Notes under the pieces: model-generated | The model's database searches: none | Told to the model about the DNA's origin: nothing | Seen by the model: only the letters and a program-made list of their open reading frames with translations | Assembly (NCBI GenBank): GCA_050697275.1 | Contig: JBOGZI010000005.1 | Span: forward strand, 1 to 11,375 | Reading direction: 5' to 3' | Source: JBOGZI01 sp050697275 | GTDB taxonomy: Bacteria > Actinomycetota > Thermoleophilia > Solirubrobacterales > 70-9 | DNA length: 11,375 bases | Translations under genes and position numbers: made by a program | In this document: positions 1-7,562 of the stretch, piece by piece | Layout of the letters: the number at the start of each line of letters is the position of its first letter | How positions within the stretch are numbered: position 1 is the stretch's first letter

Positions 1-420
1 GGGCCGATGCCCGCGCCGCACCGGCGGCGCCGCGCGATCAAGATCGCCGCCGCGGTGGCGGCCGCCCTGCTGCTGCTGGTCGGCTCCGTGTTGCTCGTCC
101 GCCAGGTGTATTTCCTGGGCACAGACGACGAAGGGCGCGTGGCGCTCTATCGGGGGCTGCCCTACGAGCTCCCGATCGGCATCGACCTCTACTCCGAGCA
201 GCGCGCGATCGGCGTGCAGGCCTCCATCCTCTCCGAGGATCGCCAGATGGCCGTGACGGAGCACGAGCTGCGCAGCGAGGAGGACGCGACCGACCTGATC
301 GACGACATCGAGCAGACCGAGGGCGCGCTGCCTCCGACGCCGCCGCCAACCCCGCCAGCGGCCGCGAAGCGGCCGGCCAAGAAGGCCGCCGCGAAGAAGC
401 AGCGGGCGCAGGCCCCTTGA
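1..420 (+). CDS. pstP: PP2C-family Ser/Thr phosphatase (PstP type), C-terminal part only
   Basis: This is the 3' end of a gene that enters from the left edge: the frame is open from base 1, and the first ATG (base 7) lies in a basic stretch just before a membrane helix, so it is probably internal. What is seen is an Arg-rich juxtamembrane run, one hydrophobic helix (bases about 37-99), then an extracytoplasmic segment with a YFLGTDDEGRVALYRGLP stretch, a Pro-rich run (PPTPPPTPP) and a Lys/Ala-rich tail. Actinobacterial PstP phosphatases have a cytoplasmic PP2C domain, one helix and a short outer domain with a similar Y-x-G-x-(D)-x-x-VA(I/L)YRG motif, and lie directly upstream of rodA as here. 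PstP dephosphorylates PknB and its substrates. The catalytic domain is outside the window, so the call rests on the tail and the context. The alternative is an unrelated small membrane protein starting at base 7. Confidence 0.72.
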   Translation, partial: GPMPAPHRRRRAIKIAAAVAAALLLLVGSVLLVRQVYFLGTDDEGRVALYRGLPYELPIGIDLYSEQRAIGVQASILSEDRQMAVTEHELRSEEDATDLIDDIEQTEGALPPTPPPTPPAAAKRPAKKAAAKKQRAQAP

Positions 421-1763
421 GCGCCCGCAGCCGGGAACTGTTCGCGCTGGTCCCCGTCGCGCTCCTGGTCACGGCGGGGTTCACCGCGGTCTTCATCACC
501 GAGTCCGAGGAGCTCGGCAACCTCAGCCTCCTCTACGGCGGCTACTTCCTCGCCCTCTGCGTCGCCACCCATTTCGTGATTCGCAGCCGCCTGCCCGACG
601 CCGATCCCTTCCTCTTCCCGCTGGTGGCGCTGCTGGCCGCCTTCGGCCTCGTGATGCTCTACCGGCTCGACGAGGGGCTGGCCCGCGACCAGGCGAACTG
701 GTTCGTGCTCGGGATCGTCCTGCTCTCCCTGACGATCTACTTCCTCGACGACTACCCGGTGCTGGAGCGCTACCGCTACGTGATCGCCCTGGTCGGCATC
801 GGGATGCTGATCCTTCCTCGCGTCCCGGGGATCGGGGAGCAGACCAACGACGCCTTCCTCGCGGTCGAGCTCGGCCCGCTCTCCTTCCAGCCCACCGAGC
901 TGGCCAAGATCTGCATCGTCGTCTTCCTCGCCAGCTACCTGAATGAGAGGCGCGAGGTGCTGGTCGTCGGCGCCCGCAACTTCGCCGGCATCGTGCTGCC
1001 CCCGCTCAAGCACCTCGGGCCGCTGCTGGTCGTCTGGGGCGCGGCGATGTTCATGCTCGTCTTCATCCGCGACCTGGGCAGCTCGCTGATGTTCTTCGGC
1101 GCCTTCCTGGCGATGATCTATGTCGCCACCGCCCGGATCTCGTTCGTCCTGGTCGGGATGCTGATGTTCGTGCTGGGCTCCTGGTTCTTCGCCAGCACTA
1201 TCGGGCACGTCCAGGAGCGCTTCGACATCTGGCTCGATCCCTTCAACGAGGCCGAGGGTGCCGGCTTCCAGATCGCCCAGTCGCTGTTCGCACAGGCGGA
1301 CGGCGGCCTCTTCGGCGAGGGTCTGGGGGGGTCCCTCGTCCAGCTGCCCCAGGTGTCGGGGAACTGCGCCGCGGACTTCCCCAACTGCGGGGCGATCCTG
1401 CCGGCCCCCCACACCGACGCGATCTACGCGGTGATCGTCAACGAGCTGGGCCTGTTCGGCGGCGCCGCGGTCGTGCTCATCTACGCGCTGATCGCCGAGC
1501 GCGGCTTCAAGACCGCGATCCTCGCCGAGGACGGGTTCTCGAAGCTGCTGGCGGCCGGGCTGACCTCGATCTTCGCCCTGCAGGCGTTCGTGATCATCGG
1601 CGGGATCACCCGCGTGATCCCCCTCACCGGCGTCACCCTCCCATTCATCAGCTACGGGGGCAGCTCGATCACCGCGAACTGCATCCTGCTCGCGCTGCTG
1701 CTGATGATCTCCGACCGGGCTCGGCGCCGCGCGCGGGTGGAGCAGGAGGCGGCGGTCCCGTGA
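417..1763 (+). CDS. rodA: SEDS peptidoglycan glycosyltransferase RodA/FtsW
   Basis: This is a 448-residue polytopic membrane protein that polymerises lipid II into glycan strands together with a class B PBP. About twelve hydrophobic helices are visible, beginning near residues 9, 36, 63, 94 and 119. SEDS signatures are FQPTELAKI, a RDLGSSLMFFGAF block, the HTDAIYAVIVNELGLFGG block after the large outer loop, and PLTGVTLPFISYGGSS near the C-terminus. Asp334 in the HTD motif matches the catalytic aspartate known from RodA. The start is TTG at 417, overlapping the upstream TGA by three bases (TTGA), with only a weak ribosome site, which implies translational coupling. The gene overlaps pbpA by GTGA, pointing to a RodA-PBP pair. 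RodA and FtsW cannot be separated by motif alone; the pstP/pbpA/pknB context favours RodA. Cys317 and Cys324 lie in the catalytic outer loop and are not part of any family motif I know. Confidence 0.93.
   Translation: MSARSRELFALVPVALLVTAGFTAVFITESEELGNLSLLYGGYFLALCVATHFVIRSRLPDADPFLFPLVALLAAFGLVMLYRLDEGLARDQANWFVLGIVLLSLTIYFLDDYPVLERYRYVIALVGIGMLILPRVPGIGEQTNDAFLAVELGPLSFQPTELAKICIVVFLASYLNERREVLVVGARNFAGIVLPPLKHLGPLLVVWGAAMFMLVFIRDLGSSLMFFGAFLAMIYVATARISFVLVGMLMFVLGSWFFASTIGHVQERFDIWLDPFNEAEGAGFQIAQSLFAQADGGLFGEGLGGSLVQLPQVSGNCAADFPNCGAILPAPHTDAIYAVIVNELGLFGGAAVVLIYALIAERGFKTAILAEDGFSKLLAAGLTSIFALQAFVIIGGITRVIPLTGVTLPFISYGGSSITANCILLALLLMISDRARRRARVEQEAAVP
1744..1749 (+). promoter_or_regulatory. 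Ribosome-binding site for pbpA
   Basis: A perfect AGGAGG lies inside the end of rodA, ten bases before the GTG at 1760. It supports that GTG as the pbpA start despite the overlap with the rodA stop. Confidence 0.7.
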
Positions 1764-3208
1764 ACGCCCAGATCATCAAGCTCTTCGTGCTGATCGCGGC
1801 GCTCTACGCGCTGCTCTTCGGCTTCACCAGCTACTGGTCGGTCTTCGACGCCGACAACCTCGAGGCGAACACGGCGAACAAGCGACCGCTGCTCAAGGAG
1901 CAGCAGATCCACCGCGGCGACATCCTCGCCCACGACGAGCGCACGGTGATCGCCCGCTCCCAGCCCCGCGGCGAGGGCGGGGATCGGATCTTCGTCCGCA
2001 ACTACCCCGAGGGCGAGCTCTACGGCAATCCGATCGGCTACAGCTTCGTCCAGCGCGGCCGCGTCGGGACCGAGCTGTCCCACAACGACGAGCTGGTCGG
2101 CAACAAGACGGAGTTCCTCTCGATCGTCGACGAGCTCCGCGGCGCCGCCCAGGAGGGCGACACCCTGGTCTCATCGATCGACCCCGAAGCCCAGAGGACG
2201 GCCACCGAGGCCCTCGGCGGCCAGAACGGCTCGGTGGTGGCGATCGTCCCCGAGACCGGGGAGATCCGGGCGATGGTCAGCGTCCCGCCCTATGACCCCA
2301 ATGAGGTCGACAGCGCCGAGGGGTTCAAGCGGCTCAACACCGACCGCAACGCGCCACTGCTCAACCGCGCCACCCAGGCCGGCTACCAGCCCGGCTCGAC
2401 GATGAAGGTGGTGACCGCGACCGCCGCCCTGGACAGCGGCGAGTTCGAGCCCGATTCGACGCTCAGCGGCCGCTCGCCGGTGGAGATCTCGGGGGTCCCG
2501 CTCCAGAACGCCGGCGGCGAGCAGTTCGGCGAGATCCCGATGACCGAGGCGCTGACCAATTCGGTCAACACCTGGTGGGCCCAGGTGGGCGAGGAGCTGG
2601 GCACGGACACGATGTACAAGTACATGGACCGCTTCGGCTTCAACCGGAAGCCGCCGCTCGACTATCCGAGCTTTCAGCTGGCCGAGTCGGGCGAGTTCGC
2701 GGATGGCAGGCTGCTCGGCCCCGACTCTGACCAGATCGACGTCGGGCGCATGGCGATCGGCCAGGACAAGCTCAACGTGACCCCGCTGCAGATGGCGATG
2801 GTCGTCGCCGCGGTCGCCAACGACGGCGAGCTGATGGAGCCGCGGCTGTGGTCGAAGGTGATCGACACCGACGGCCGTGAGGAGAGGCTGGACCCCGATC
2901 GCCAGAGCCGGGTGATGAGCAGCGACACCGCCAACACCCTCGCCGAGATGATGACCGACGTCGTCAACGAGGGAACCGGTACCGCCGCCGCCCTCTCCGG
3001 GATCGACGTCGCCGGCAAGACCGGAACGGCGGAGATCGACATCGACGCCGGCATCAACCAGGCCTGGTTCCTCGGCTTCGCGCCGGCCGGCGACCCGCAG
3101 ATCGCGGTCTCCGCCACGGTAGAACGCACCAGCGGCTTCGGCGGGACGGAGGCGGCGCCGATCGCCAAGCAGGTGATGGAGGTTCTGCTCGGCGAGGAAG
3201 GCGGCTGA
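1760..3208 (+). CDS. pbpA: Class B penicillin-binding protein (peptidoglycan D,D-transpeptidase, PbpA type)
   Basis: This is a 482-residue transpeptidase, close in size to mycobacterial PbpA, that crosslinks stem peptides on the outer face of the membrane. One N-terminal membrane anchor (about residues 5-25) is followed by the HRGDILAHD stretch, which matches the RGxI motif of the PBP N-terminal domain. The transpeptidase domain fills roughly residues 150-480. All three active-site motifs are present: SxxK as STMK with nucleophile Ser213, SxN as SVN at 268-270, and KTGT at 420-423. The start is GTG, overlapping the rodA TGA, and is backed by AGGAGG. The stop shares one base with the pknB ATG (TGATG). 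Being sandwiched between rodA and pknB makes it the cognate PBP of this SEDS protein and a likely kinase target. FtsI is less likely given its short length and operon. Confidence 0.94.
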   Translation: MNAQIIKLFVLIAALYALLFGFTSYWSVFDADNLEANTANKRPLLKEQQIHRGDILAHDERTVIARSQPRGEGGDRIFVRNYPEGELYGNPIGYSFVQRGRVGTELSHNDELVGNKTEFLSIVDELRGAAQEGDTLVSSIDPEAQRTATEALGGQNGSVVAIVPETGEIRAMVSVPPYDPNEVDSAEGFKRLNTDRNAPLLNRATQAGYQPGSTMKVVTATAALDSGEFEPDSTLSGRSPVEISGVPLQNAGGEQFGEIPMTEALTNSVNTWWAQVGEELGTDTMYKYMDRFGFNRKPPLDYPSFQLAESGEFADGRLLGPDSDQIDVGRMAIGQDKLNVTPLQMAMVVAAVANDGELMEPRLWSKVIDTDGREERLDPDRQSRVMSSDTANTLAEMMTDVVNEGTGTAAALSGIDVAGKTGTAEIDIDAGINQAWFLGFAPAGDPQIAVSATVERTSGFGGTEAAPIAKQVMEVLLGEEGG

Positions 3209-5046
3209 TGGCCAAGGTCGCCGACGGGACGGTGGTGGACGAGCGCTACCGCCTGACGCGCAAGATCGGCTCGGGCGGGATGGCGGACGTCTGGCTGGCG
3301 GACGACCTGGAGCTGGACCGGCGGGTCGCGATCAAGGTCCTGCACGACCGCTTCGCGCAGGACAAGGAGTTCGTCGAGCGCTTCCGGCGCGAGGCGCAGT
3401 CGGCGGCCGGCCTGCAGCACCCCAACGTGGTCAGCATCTTCGACCGCGGCGAGTTCGGGGACACCTACTTCATCGCGATGGAGTACGTGGACGGGCCCTC
3501 GTTCAAGGACCTGGTCAAGGGCGGGATGAGCACCAAGGACGCGATCAACTTCACCCGTCAGATCCTCAACGCCGCCCGCTTCGCTCACCGCAAGGGCATC
3601 GTCCACCGTGACCTGAAGCCCCAGAACGTCCTGATCGACGACGAGGGCCGGGCGCGGGTGGCGGACTTCGGCATCGCGCGGGGCGAGAGCTCGGACATCA
3701 CCGCCACCGGCTCCGTGATGGGCACCGCCCAGTACCTCTCCCCGGAGCAGGCCCAGGGGAAGCCGACCACCCCACGCTCCGACATCTACTCGATCGGGGT
3801 GATCCTCTACGAGGCGCTCACCGGCAGGGTCCCCTTCCACGGCGAGAGCGCCGTGGCGGTCGCCCTGAAGCAGGTCTCCGAGGCGCCGCGGCGCCCGAGC
3901 GCGATCAATCCCAACGTGCCGCCCGCGCTCGACGCGGTGGTGATGCGCGCCCTGGCCAAGGACCCCGATGCCCGCTTCAAGGACGCGGACGCCTTCCTGA
4001 AGGGGCTCGAGGCGGCCGAGAAGGCGCCGGATCAGCCGCGGCCGGAGGACACCGCCGCCTTCGCCGCCGTCTCGCCCGCCGGCGAGCGGACCGACCTCCC
4101 CGAGCCCGAGGAGGAGAGGGATGAGGAGGAGCGGCGCAGCTCCAGGCGGCACTGGTTCCTTCTCGCCCTGCTGGTGGCCGGGGTTGCGGCGCTGGTCGCC
4201 TTCGCCCTCACCCGGCCGGGTCAAGTCGCGATCCCCGACGTGGTCACCTCCTGCTCGCCGCCGGGCTGCGAGATCGGCGTCGCCCAGGAGCGCCTCGAGG
4301 CCGAGGGGCTGGAGGTCGACCGGAAGGACGTGCCCAATCAGGCGCCCGCCGGCATCGTGCTGGAGCAGGACCCCGTCGCGGGCACGGAGATCGACGAGGG
4401 CTCGACCGTGACCCTGACGGTCAGCTCCGGGCCCCGTACCGTCGAGGTCCCGGACCTGAGCGGCCAGACCGAACCCCAGGCGACGGAGGCGCTCGAGGAA
4501 CTCGGCCTGCAGGTGACGCCCGGCTTCGCCTTCTCCGACACGGTTCCGGCGGACCGCGTGATCGGCACGGAGCCGGCGGCCGGGACCCTGATCCAGACCG
4601 GGCAGCCTGTGCAGCTGCTGATCTCCCGCGGCTCGAACAAGGTGGAGGTCCCGGACGTGGTCGGTCTCGACGATGAGGCGGCCCTCAACGCTCTGCAGAG
4701 CGCGGAGCTGGTCGGCACGCCCGTCTCCCGCGAGAGCGACGAGCCCGCGGGCGAGGTGCTGGCCCAGAGCCCGACGGCGGGGCAGATGGTGGAGCGGGGA
4801 TCCACGGTGACGGTGTTCGTCTCGACCGGGGCGGTCAACGTCCCGGGCGTGGTCGGGCAGCCGCGCCGGGCGGCGGTGACCGCGCTGAAGCGGGCCGGCT
4901 TCTCCCCGGCCGTCACCGAGGAGCCGACCAGCGACCCGGCGCAGGTCGGCAGGGTGATCGCCCAGTTCCCGCCCGGCGGCTCGCGCGGTCAGCGGGGGGA
5001 CACGGTGACGATCACGGTGGGGATCGCGACCACGACCACGCCATGA
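3208..5046 (+). CDS. pknB: Ser/Thr protein kinase PknB with four PASTA repeats
   Basis: This is a 612-residue transmembrane Hanks-type kinase. The kinase domain (about 10-275) has the Gly loop GSGGMADVW, ATP-anchoring Lys43 (VAIK), the catalytic loop HRDLKPQN with Asp135, DFG at 153-155, and an activation loop with Thr165 and Thr167 in the TATGS stretch where PknB-type kinases autophosphorylate. An acidic then Arg-rich juxtamembrane linker leads to one helix (316-334). Outside are four PASTA repeats starting near residues 340, 412, 479 and 543; such repeats bind muropeptides or lipid II. The first repeat is atypical, with an insertion carrying Cys349 and Cys354. The ATG at 3208 has GAGGAAGG six bases upstream and shares one base with the pbpA stop. 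The end overlaps ddl by ATGA. The mycobacterial cluster also has pknA; none is visible here, so this may be the only kinase of the operon. Confidence 0.96.
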   Translation: MAKVADGTVVDERYRLTRKIGSGGMADVWLADDLELDRRVAIKVLHDRFAQDKEFVERFRREAQSAAGLQHPNVVSIFDRGEFGDTYFIAMEYVDGPSFKDLVKGGMSTKDAINFTRQILNAARFAHRKGIVHRDLKPQNVLIDDEGRARVADFGIARGESSDITATGSVMGTAQYLSPEQAQGKPTTPRSDIYSIGVILYEALTGRVPFHGESAVAVALKQVSEAPRRPSAINPNVPPALDAVVMRALAKDPDARFKDADAFLKGLEAAEKAPDQPRPEDTAAFAAVSPAGERTDLPEPEEERDEEERRSSRRHWFLLALLVAGVAALVAFALTRPGQVAIPDVVTSCSPPGCEIGVAQERLEAEGLEVDRKDVPNQAPAGIVLEQDPVAGTEIDEGSTVTLTVSSGPRTVEVPDLSGQTEPQATEALEELGLQVTPGFAFSDTVPADRVIGTEPAAGTLIQTGQPVQLLISRGSNKVEVPDVVGLDDEAALNALQSAELVGTPVSRESDEPAGEVLAQSPTAGQMVERGSTVTVFVSTGAVNVPGVVGQPRRAAVTALKRAGFSPAVTEEPTSDPAQVGRVIAQFPPGGSRGQRGDTVTITVGIATTTTP

Positions 5047-6008
5047 GGGTCGCGGTCCTGGGCGGCGGGACCTCGAGCGAGCACGACGTCTCGTTGCGCT
5101 CGGCCGCCTCGGTGGCGAACGGCCTGCGCGAGGCGGGGCACGAGCCCGTCGAGGTGACCATCGGCCGCGACGGCCGCTGGCTGGCCGACGGCGAGCCCGT
5201 CGTGGTGACGCCGGCCGAGGGCCTGCTCGGCGCCGACGCCGTCTTCCCGGTCCTGCACGGTCCGGGGGGCGAGGACGGCAGCGTCCAGGGGCTGCTCGAG
5301 GTGCTCGATCTGCCCTACGTCGGCTCGGACGTCGAGGCCTCGGCGGTCTGCATGGACAAGCTCGTCTTCAAGGACCTGCTCGGGCGCTACGGGATCCCGC
5401 AGGTCGAGTTCTGCAGCGCCGGCGAGGACGGCTGGGAGGAGCGAGCCGCGTCCTTCGGCCAGCCGGTCTGGGTGAAGCCGGCGCGGTTGGGTTCGAGCGT
5501 GGGCATCTCCCCGGCCGGCGCGCCGCAGGAGCTGAGCCGCGCGGTCGAGGCGGCGCGCCGCCACGACCCGAAGGTGATCGTCGAGGCCGCCGCCTCCGGC
5601 AAGGAGGTGGAGTGCTCACTGCTCGGCAACGACGACCCGCTCGCCTCGGTCCCGGGGGAGATCGTCACCCGGGCGTCGGACTGGTACGACTTCGAGGCCA
5701 AGTACGCGGAGGGGGGGATGGAGCTGGTGGTGCCCGCCGGGATCTCCGAAGGCGCCCGCGAGCGGGTGCGGGAGCTGGCGCGCGCGGTGTTCACGCTCTG
5801 TGGCTGCAGCGGGCTGGCGCGCTGCGACTTCTTCGTCGACGGGGAGGAGGTGCTCGTCAACGAGCTCAACACGATCCCCGGCTTCACCGAGACCAGCGTC
5901 TACGGAAAGCTGCTGGAGGCGGACGGGATCGGCTACCCGGAGCTCTGCGACCGGCTCGTCCAGCTCGCGGTCGAGCGCTACGAGCGGAATCGCGCATACG
6001 AGTTCTAG
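5043..6008 (+). CDS. ddl: D-alanine--D-alanine ligase
   Basis: This 321-residue cytoplasmic ATP-grasp enzyme joins two D-alanines with ATP, making the dipeptide that MurF adds to the wall precursor. Seen are the N-terminal GGGTSSEHDVSLRSA motif (Glu13), FPVLHGPGGEDGS, the ATP-binding VKPARLGSSVGIS with Ser151/Ser152, an omega-loop EAKY with Lys220 and Tyr221, and the metal-binding set Asp262, Glu274 and Asn276 within NELNTIPGFTETS. The Tyr in EAKY is that of Ddl enzymes making D-Ala-D-Ala, whereas VanA-type D-Ala-D-Lac ligases differ there, so this is an ordinary ligase. The ATG overlaps the pknB TGA (ATGA) and has no close Shine-Dalgarno, only GGTGGGG about 20 bases upstream, so translation is probably coupled. 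Ddl is the last gene of the plus-strand run. Co-expression with kinase, RodA and PBP suggests coordinated precursor supply (inference). Confidence 0.96.
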   Translation: MRVAVLGGGTSSEHDVSLRSAASVANGLREAGHEPVEVTIGRDGRWLADGEPVVVTPAEGLLGADAVFPVLHGPGGEDGSVQGLLEVLDLPYVGSDVEASAVCMDKLVFKDLLGRYGIPQVEFCSAGEDGWEERAASFGQPVWVKPARLGSSVGISPAGAPQELSRAVEAARRHDPKVIVEAAASGKEVECSLLGNDDPLASVPGEIVTRASDWYDFEAKYAEGGMELVVPAGISEGARERVRELARAVFTLCGCSGLARCDFFVDGEEVLVNELNTIPGFTETSVYGKLLEADGIGYPELCDRLVQLAVERYERNRAYEF

Positions 6009-6024
6009 GGACGGCTTCGCCATA

Positions 6025-6068
6025 AGCCCGCCACCTCCTCGGCCTTCGGCCTGCGGGGGTGCGGGGTT
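6025..6068. terminator. Imperfect GC-rich hairpin after ddl, candidate terminator
   Basis: A long inverted repeat lies 17 bases after the ddl stop in the convergent gap. Its core is GGCC-TTC-GGCC (6041-6051). Bases 6032-6040 pair with 6053-6061 with one T bulge, one mismatch and one G-T wobble. After two mismatches, 6025-6029 pair with 6064-6068. No U-tract follows on either strand, so this is a non-canonical candidate that could stop transcription from both sides. Confidence 0.5.
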
Positions 6069-6081
6069 ACGACGCGAGCGC

Positions 6082-6108
6082 CTTGGCAACCCTGAGGGTT
6101 ATTCCAAG
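6082..6108. terminator. Two-part hairpin at the 3' end of the minus-strand kinase gene
   Basis: Outer arms CTTGG (6082-6086) and CCAAG (6104-6108) enclose inner arms AACCC (6088-6092) and GGGTT (6096-6100) with a TGA loop. The structure overlaps the last codons and the stop of the minus-strand kinase gene. There is no T-run, so termination is only a possibility; an mRNA-end stabilising stem would look the same. Confidence 0.4.
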
Positions 6109-7562
6109 AGTCTGACGTCGCTGATCTCCATCCTGAACTGGCCGCCGCCGTCGGATGGCGGCTTGGTGATCCAGATCAGGAAGGATTGCGCGGGCTCGCC
6201 GGGCAGCTCGACCGTCTCCCTGGCGCCGCCGTTCTCGACCGTCGCCACCGGCTCTCCCCACTCCTCGAGCTGCTCGGGCGGCGGGCCGTCGCTCTCGTAG
6301 ATCTCGGCGCTCCATCCCTCCGCCGGGCTGCGGATCTCCATCGTCTGCGCGGTGACGGTCTCTCCCGCGTCCAGGGCGAGGCCGACGCCGTCCTTGAACC
6401 CCCCGAAGTCCACCGTGACGTAGCGCTCGGTTGCCCATGAGCTGCCGCTGGGGTCGGAGTCGATCGCGAGTCGCTGCGTCCCGGTCTCCTCTCCCGGCGG
6501 GCTGCCGTCCGGATCGAACTCGCTCGCCGCCTCGGCAGGCAGGCGGATCTCCGTGCCGCCGCCCTCGTTGCTGCCCAGGTCCTGGAGCTCGTCACGGCCG
6601 AGGATGAGCGCCGCCACGATCAGGGCGATGCCGACGATGGCCATCGCGATGCCGGCCCCGGAGCGCCCGCCGGTCAGCGGTCGCCGCGAGCGGGGGACGG
6701 ATTCGAGCACGCTGGTCGCCTCGCCGGTCGTGCCGCCGTGACGCGCCGCCTCGATCTCGAGGGTCGCCTCCAGGTCCCGAACCATCTCGGCTACCGAGCC
6801 GTAGCGGTCGCGCGAGTCCTTTGCGGTGGCGCGCTCGACCACGGCCGCGACCGCCGCGGAGACGTCCGGCCGCTGCGCCTGCACGTCGGGCATCGGGTCG
6901 TTGACGTGCTTCATCGCGACCGCGACCTGGCTCTCGGCCCGGTACGGGACGTCCCCCGTGAGCATCTCGTAGAGCACCACCCCGAGCGAGTAGACGTCTG
7001 ATCGCTCGTCGACGTTCTCGCCCATCGCCTGCTCGGGCGAGACGTAGTCGGTTGTGCCGAGCACCCGGCCCGTGGCGGTCAGGCCCTCCGCCTCGAGCGA
7101 ACGCGCGATCCCGAAGTCGGTCACCCGGGCGCGGCCATCCGCGTCGAGCAGCACGTTCTGGGGCTTGACGTCCCGGTGGACCAGCTTGCGTCCGTGAGCG
7201 GCGGTGAGTCCGCGGCCGATCTCGATCGCGTAGGCGACCGCCTCGTCGACGGAGAGGCCGCCCTCGCCCTGGATCCGCCGCTTCAGGGTCTCCCCCTCGA
7301 CGTACTCGAAGACGATGTAGGGCCTTCCCCCGTCCTCGCCCGCGTCGATCACCCCGACGAGGTTGGGGTGGGAGAGCCGCGCGGCGGTGCGGGCTTCCCG
7401 TCGGAATCGCTCCAGCTGATCGGCCTCCTCGGAGATCTCCCGATGCAGCAGCTTGATCGCCACGGGGCGGTCGAGGACCTCGTCCTGGGCGAGGTAGACC
7501 GTCGACATGCCGCCCGAGCCGAGCTTCGACGCGAGCCGGTAGCGGCCGGATAGGACTGTCAC
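6099..7562 (-). CDS. Ser/Thr protein kinase with a MviN-like extracytoplasmic C-terminal domain
   Basis: This is a transmembrane Hanks-type kinase of 487 residues, counted from GTG 7562. The kinase domain (about 8-270) has GSGGMSTVY, Lys37 (VAIK), HRDVKPQN with Asp131, DFG at 149-151 and a TATGR activation loop with Thr162/Thr164, so it should be active. One helix spans 304-322. The outer part has no PASTA repeats. Residues about 345-487 (FDPDG, a WATERY strand, FGGFKDGVGLALD, then FLIWITKPP and a final EISDVRL) resemble the galactose-binding-like domain at the end of actinobacterial MviN/MurJ proteins and some kinases. Sugar or wall-polymer sensing is an inference. A longer TTG start at 7646 is open, but those 28 codons include ATA, CTA, GTA, CAA and AAA, rare in this DNA, and precede the conserved kinase start, so GTG 7562 is preferred. 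GTG 7562 has no clear Shine-Dalgarno. It converges with ddl and stands alone. Confidence 0.93.
   Translation of the reverse strand: MTVLSGRYRLASKLGSGGMSTVYLAQDEVLDRPVAIKLLHREISEEADQLERFRREARTAARLSHPNLVGVIDAGEDGGRPYIVFEYVEGETLKRRIQGEGGLSVDEAVAYAIEIGRGLTAAHGRKLVHRDVKPQNVLLDADGRARVTDFGIARSLEAEGLTATGRVLGTTDYVSPEQAMGENVDERSDVYSLGVVLYEMLTGDVPYRAESQVAVAMKHVNDPMPDVQAQRPDVSAAVAAVVERATAKDSRDRYGSVAEMVRDLEATLEIEAARHGGTTGEATSVLESVPRSRRPLTGGRSGAGIAMAIVGIALIVAALILGRDELQDLGSNEGGGTEIRLPAEAASEFDPDGSPPGEETGTQRLAIDSDPSGSSWATERYVTVDFGGFKDGVGLALDAGETVTAQTMEIRSPAEGWSAEIYESDGPPPEQLEEWGEPVATVENGGARETVELPGEPAQSFLIWITKPPSDGGGQFRMEISDVRLLE

Noticed and set aside
7..420. Small independent membrane protein starting at ATG 7
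   Set aside because: The frame is open to the left edge and the content matches the membrane and outer tail of PstP phosphatases upstream of rodA.
189..1412. Long minus-strand open frame (407 codons) rich in Glu/Asp/Gln/His
   Set aside because: It lies opposite rodA, its composition is that expected of the antisense of GC-ending codons, and it has no domain or motif. It is a shadow frame.
2674..4224. Minus-strand open frame of 516 codons across the pbpA/pknB junction
   Set aside because: It is antisense to two genes with intact catalytic motifs; no recognisable family and low-complexity composition.
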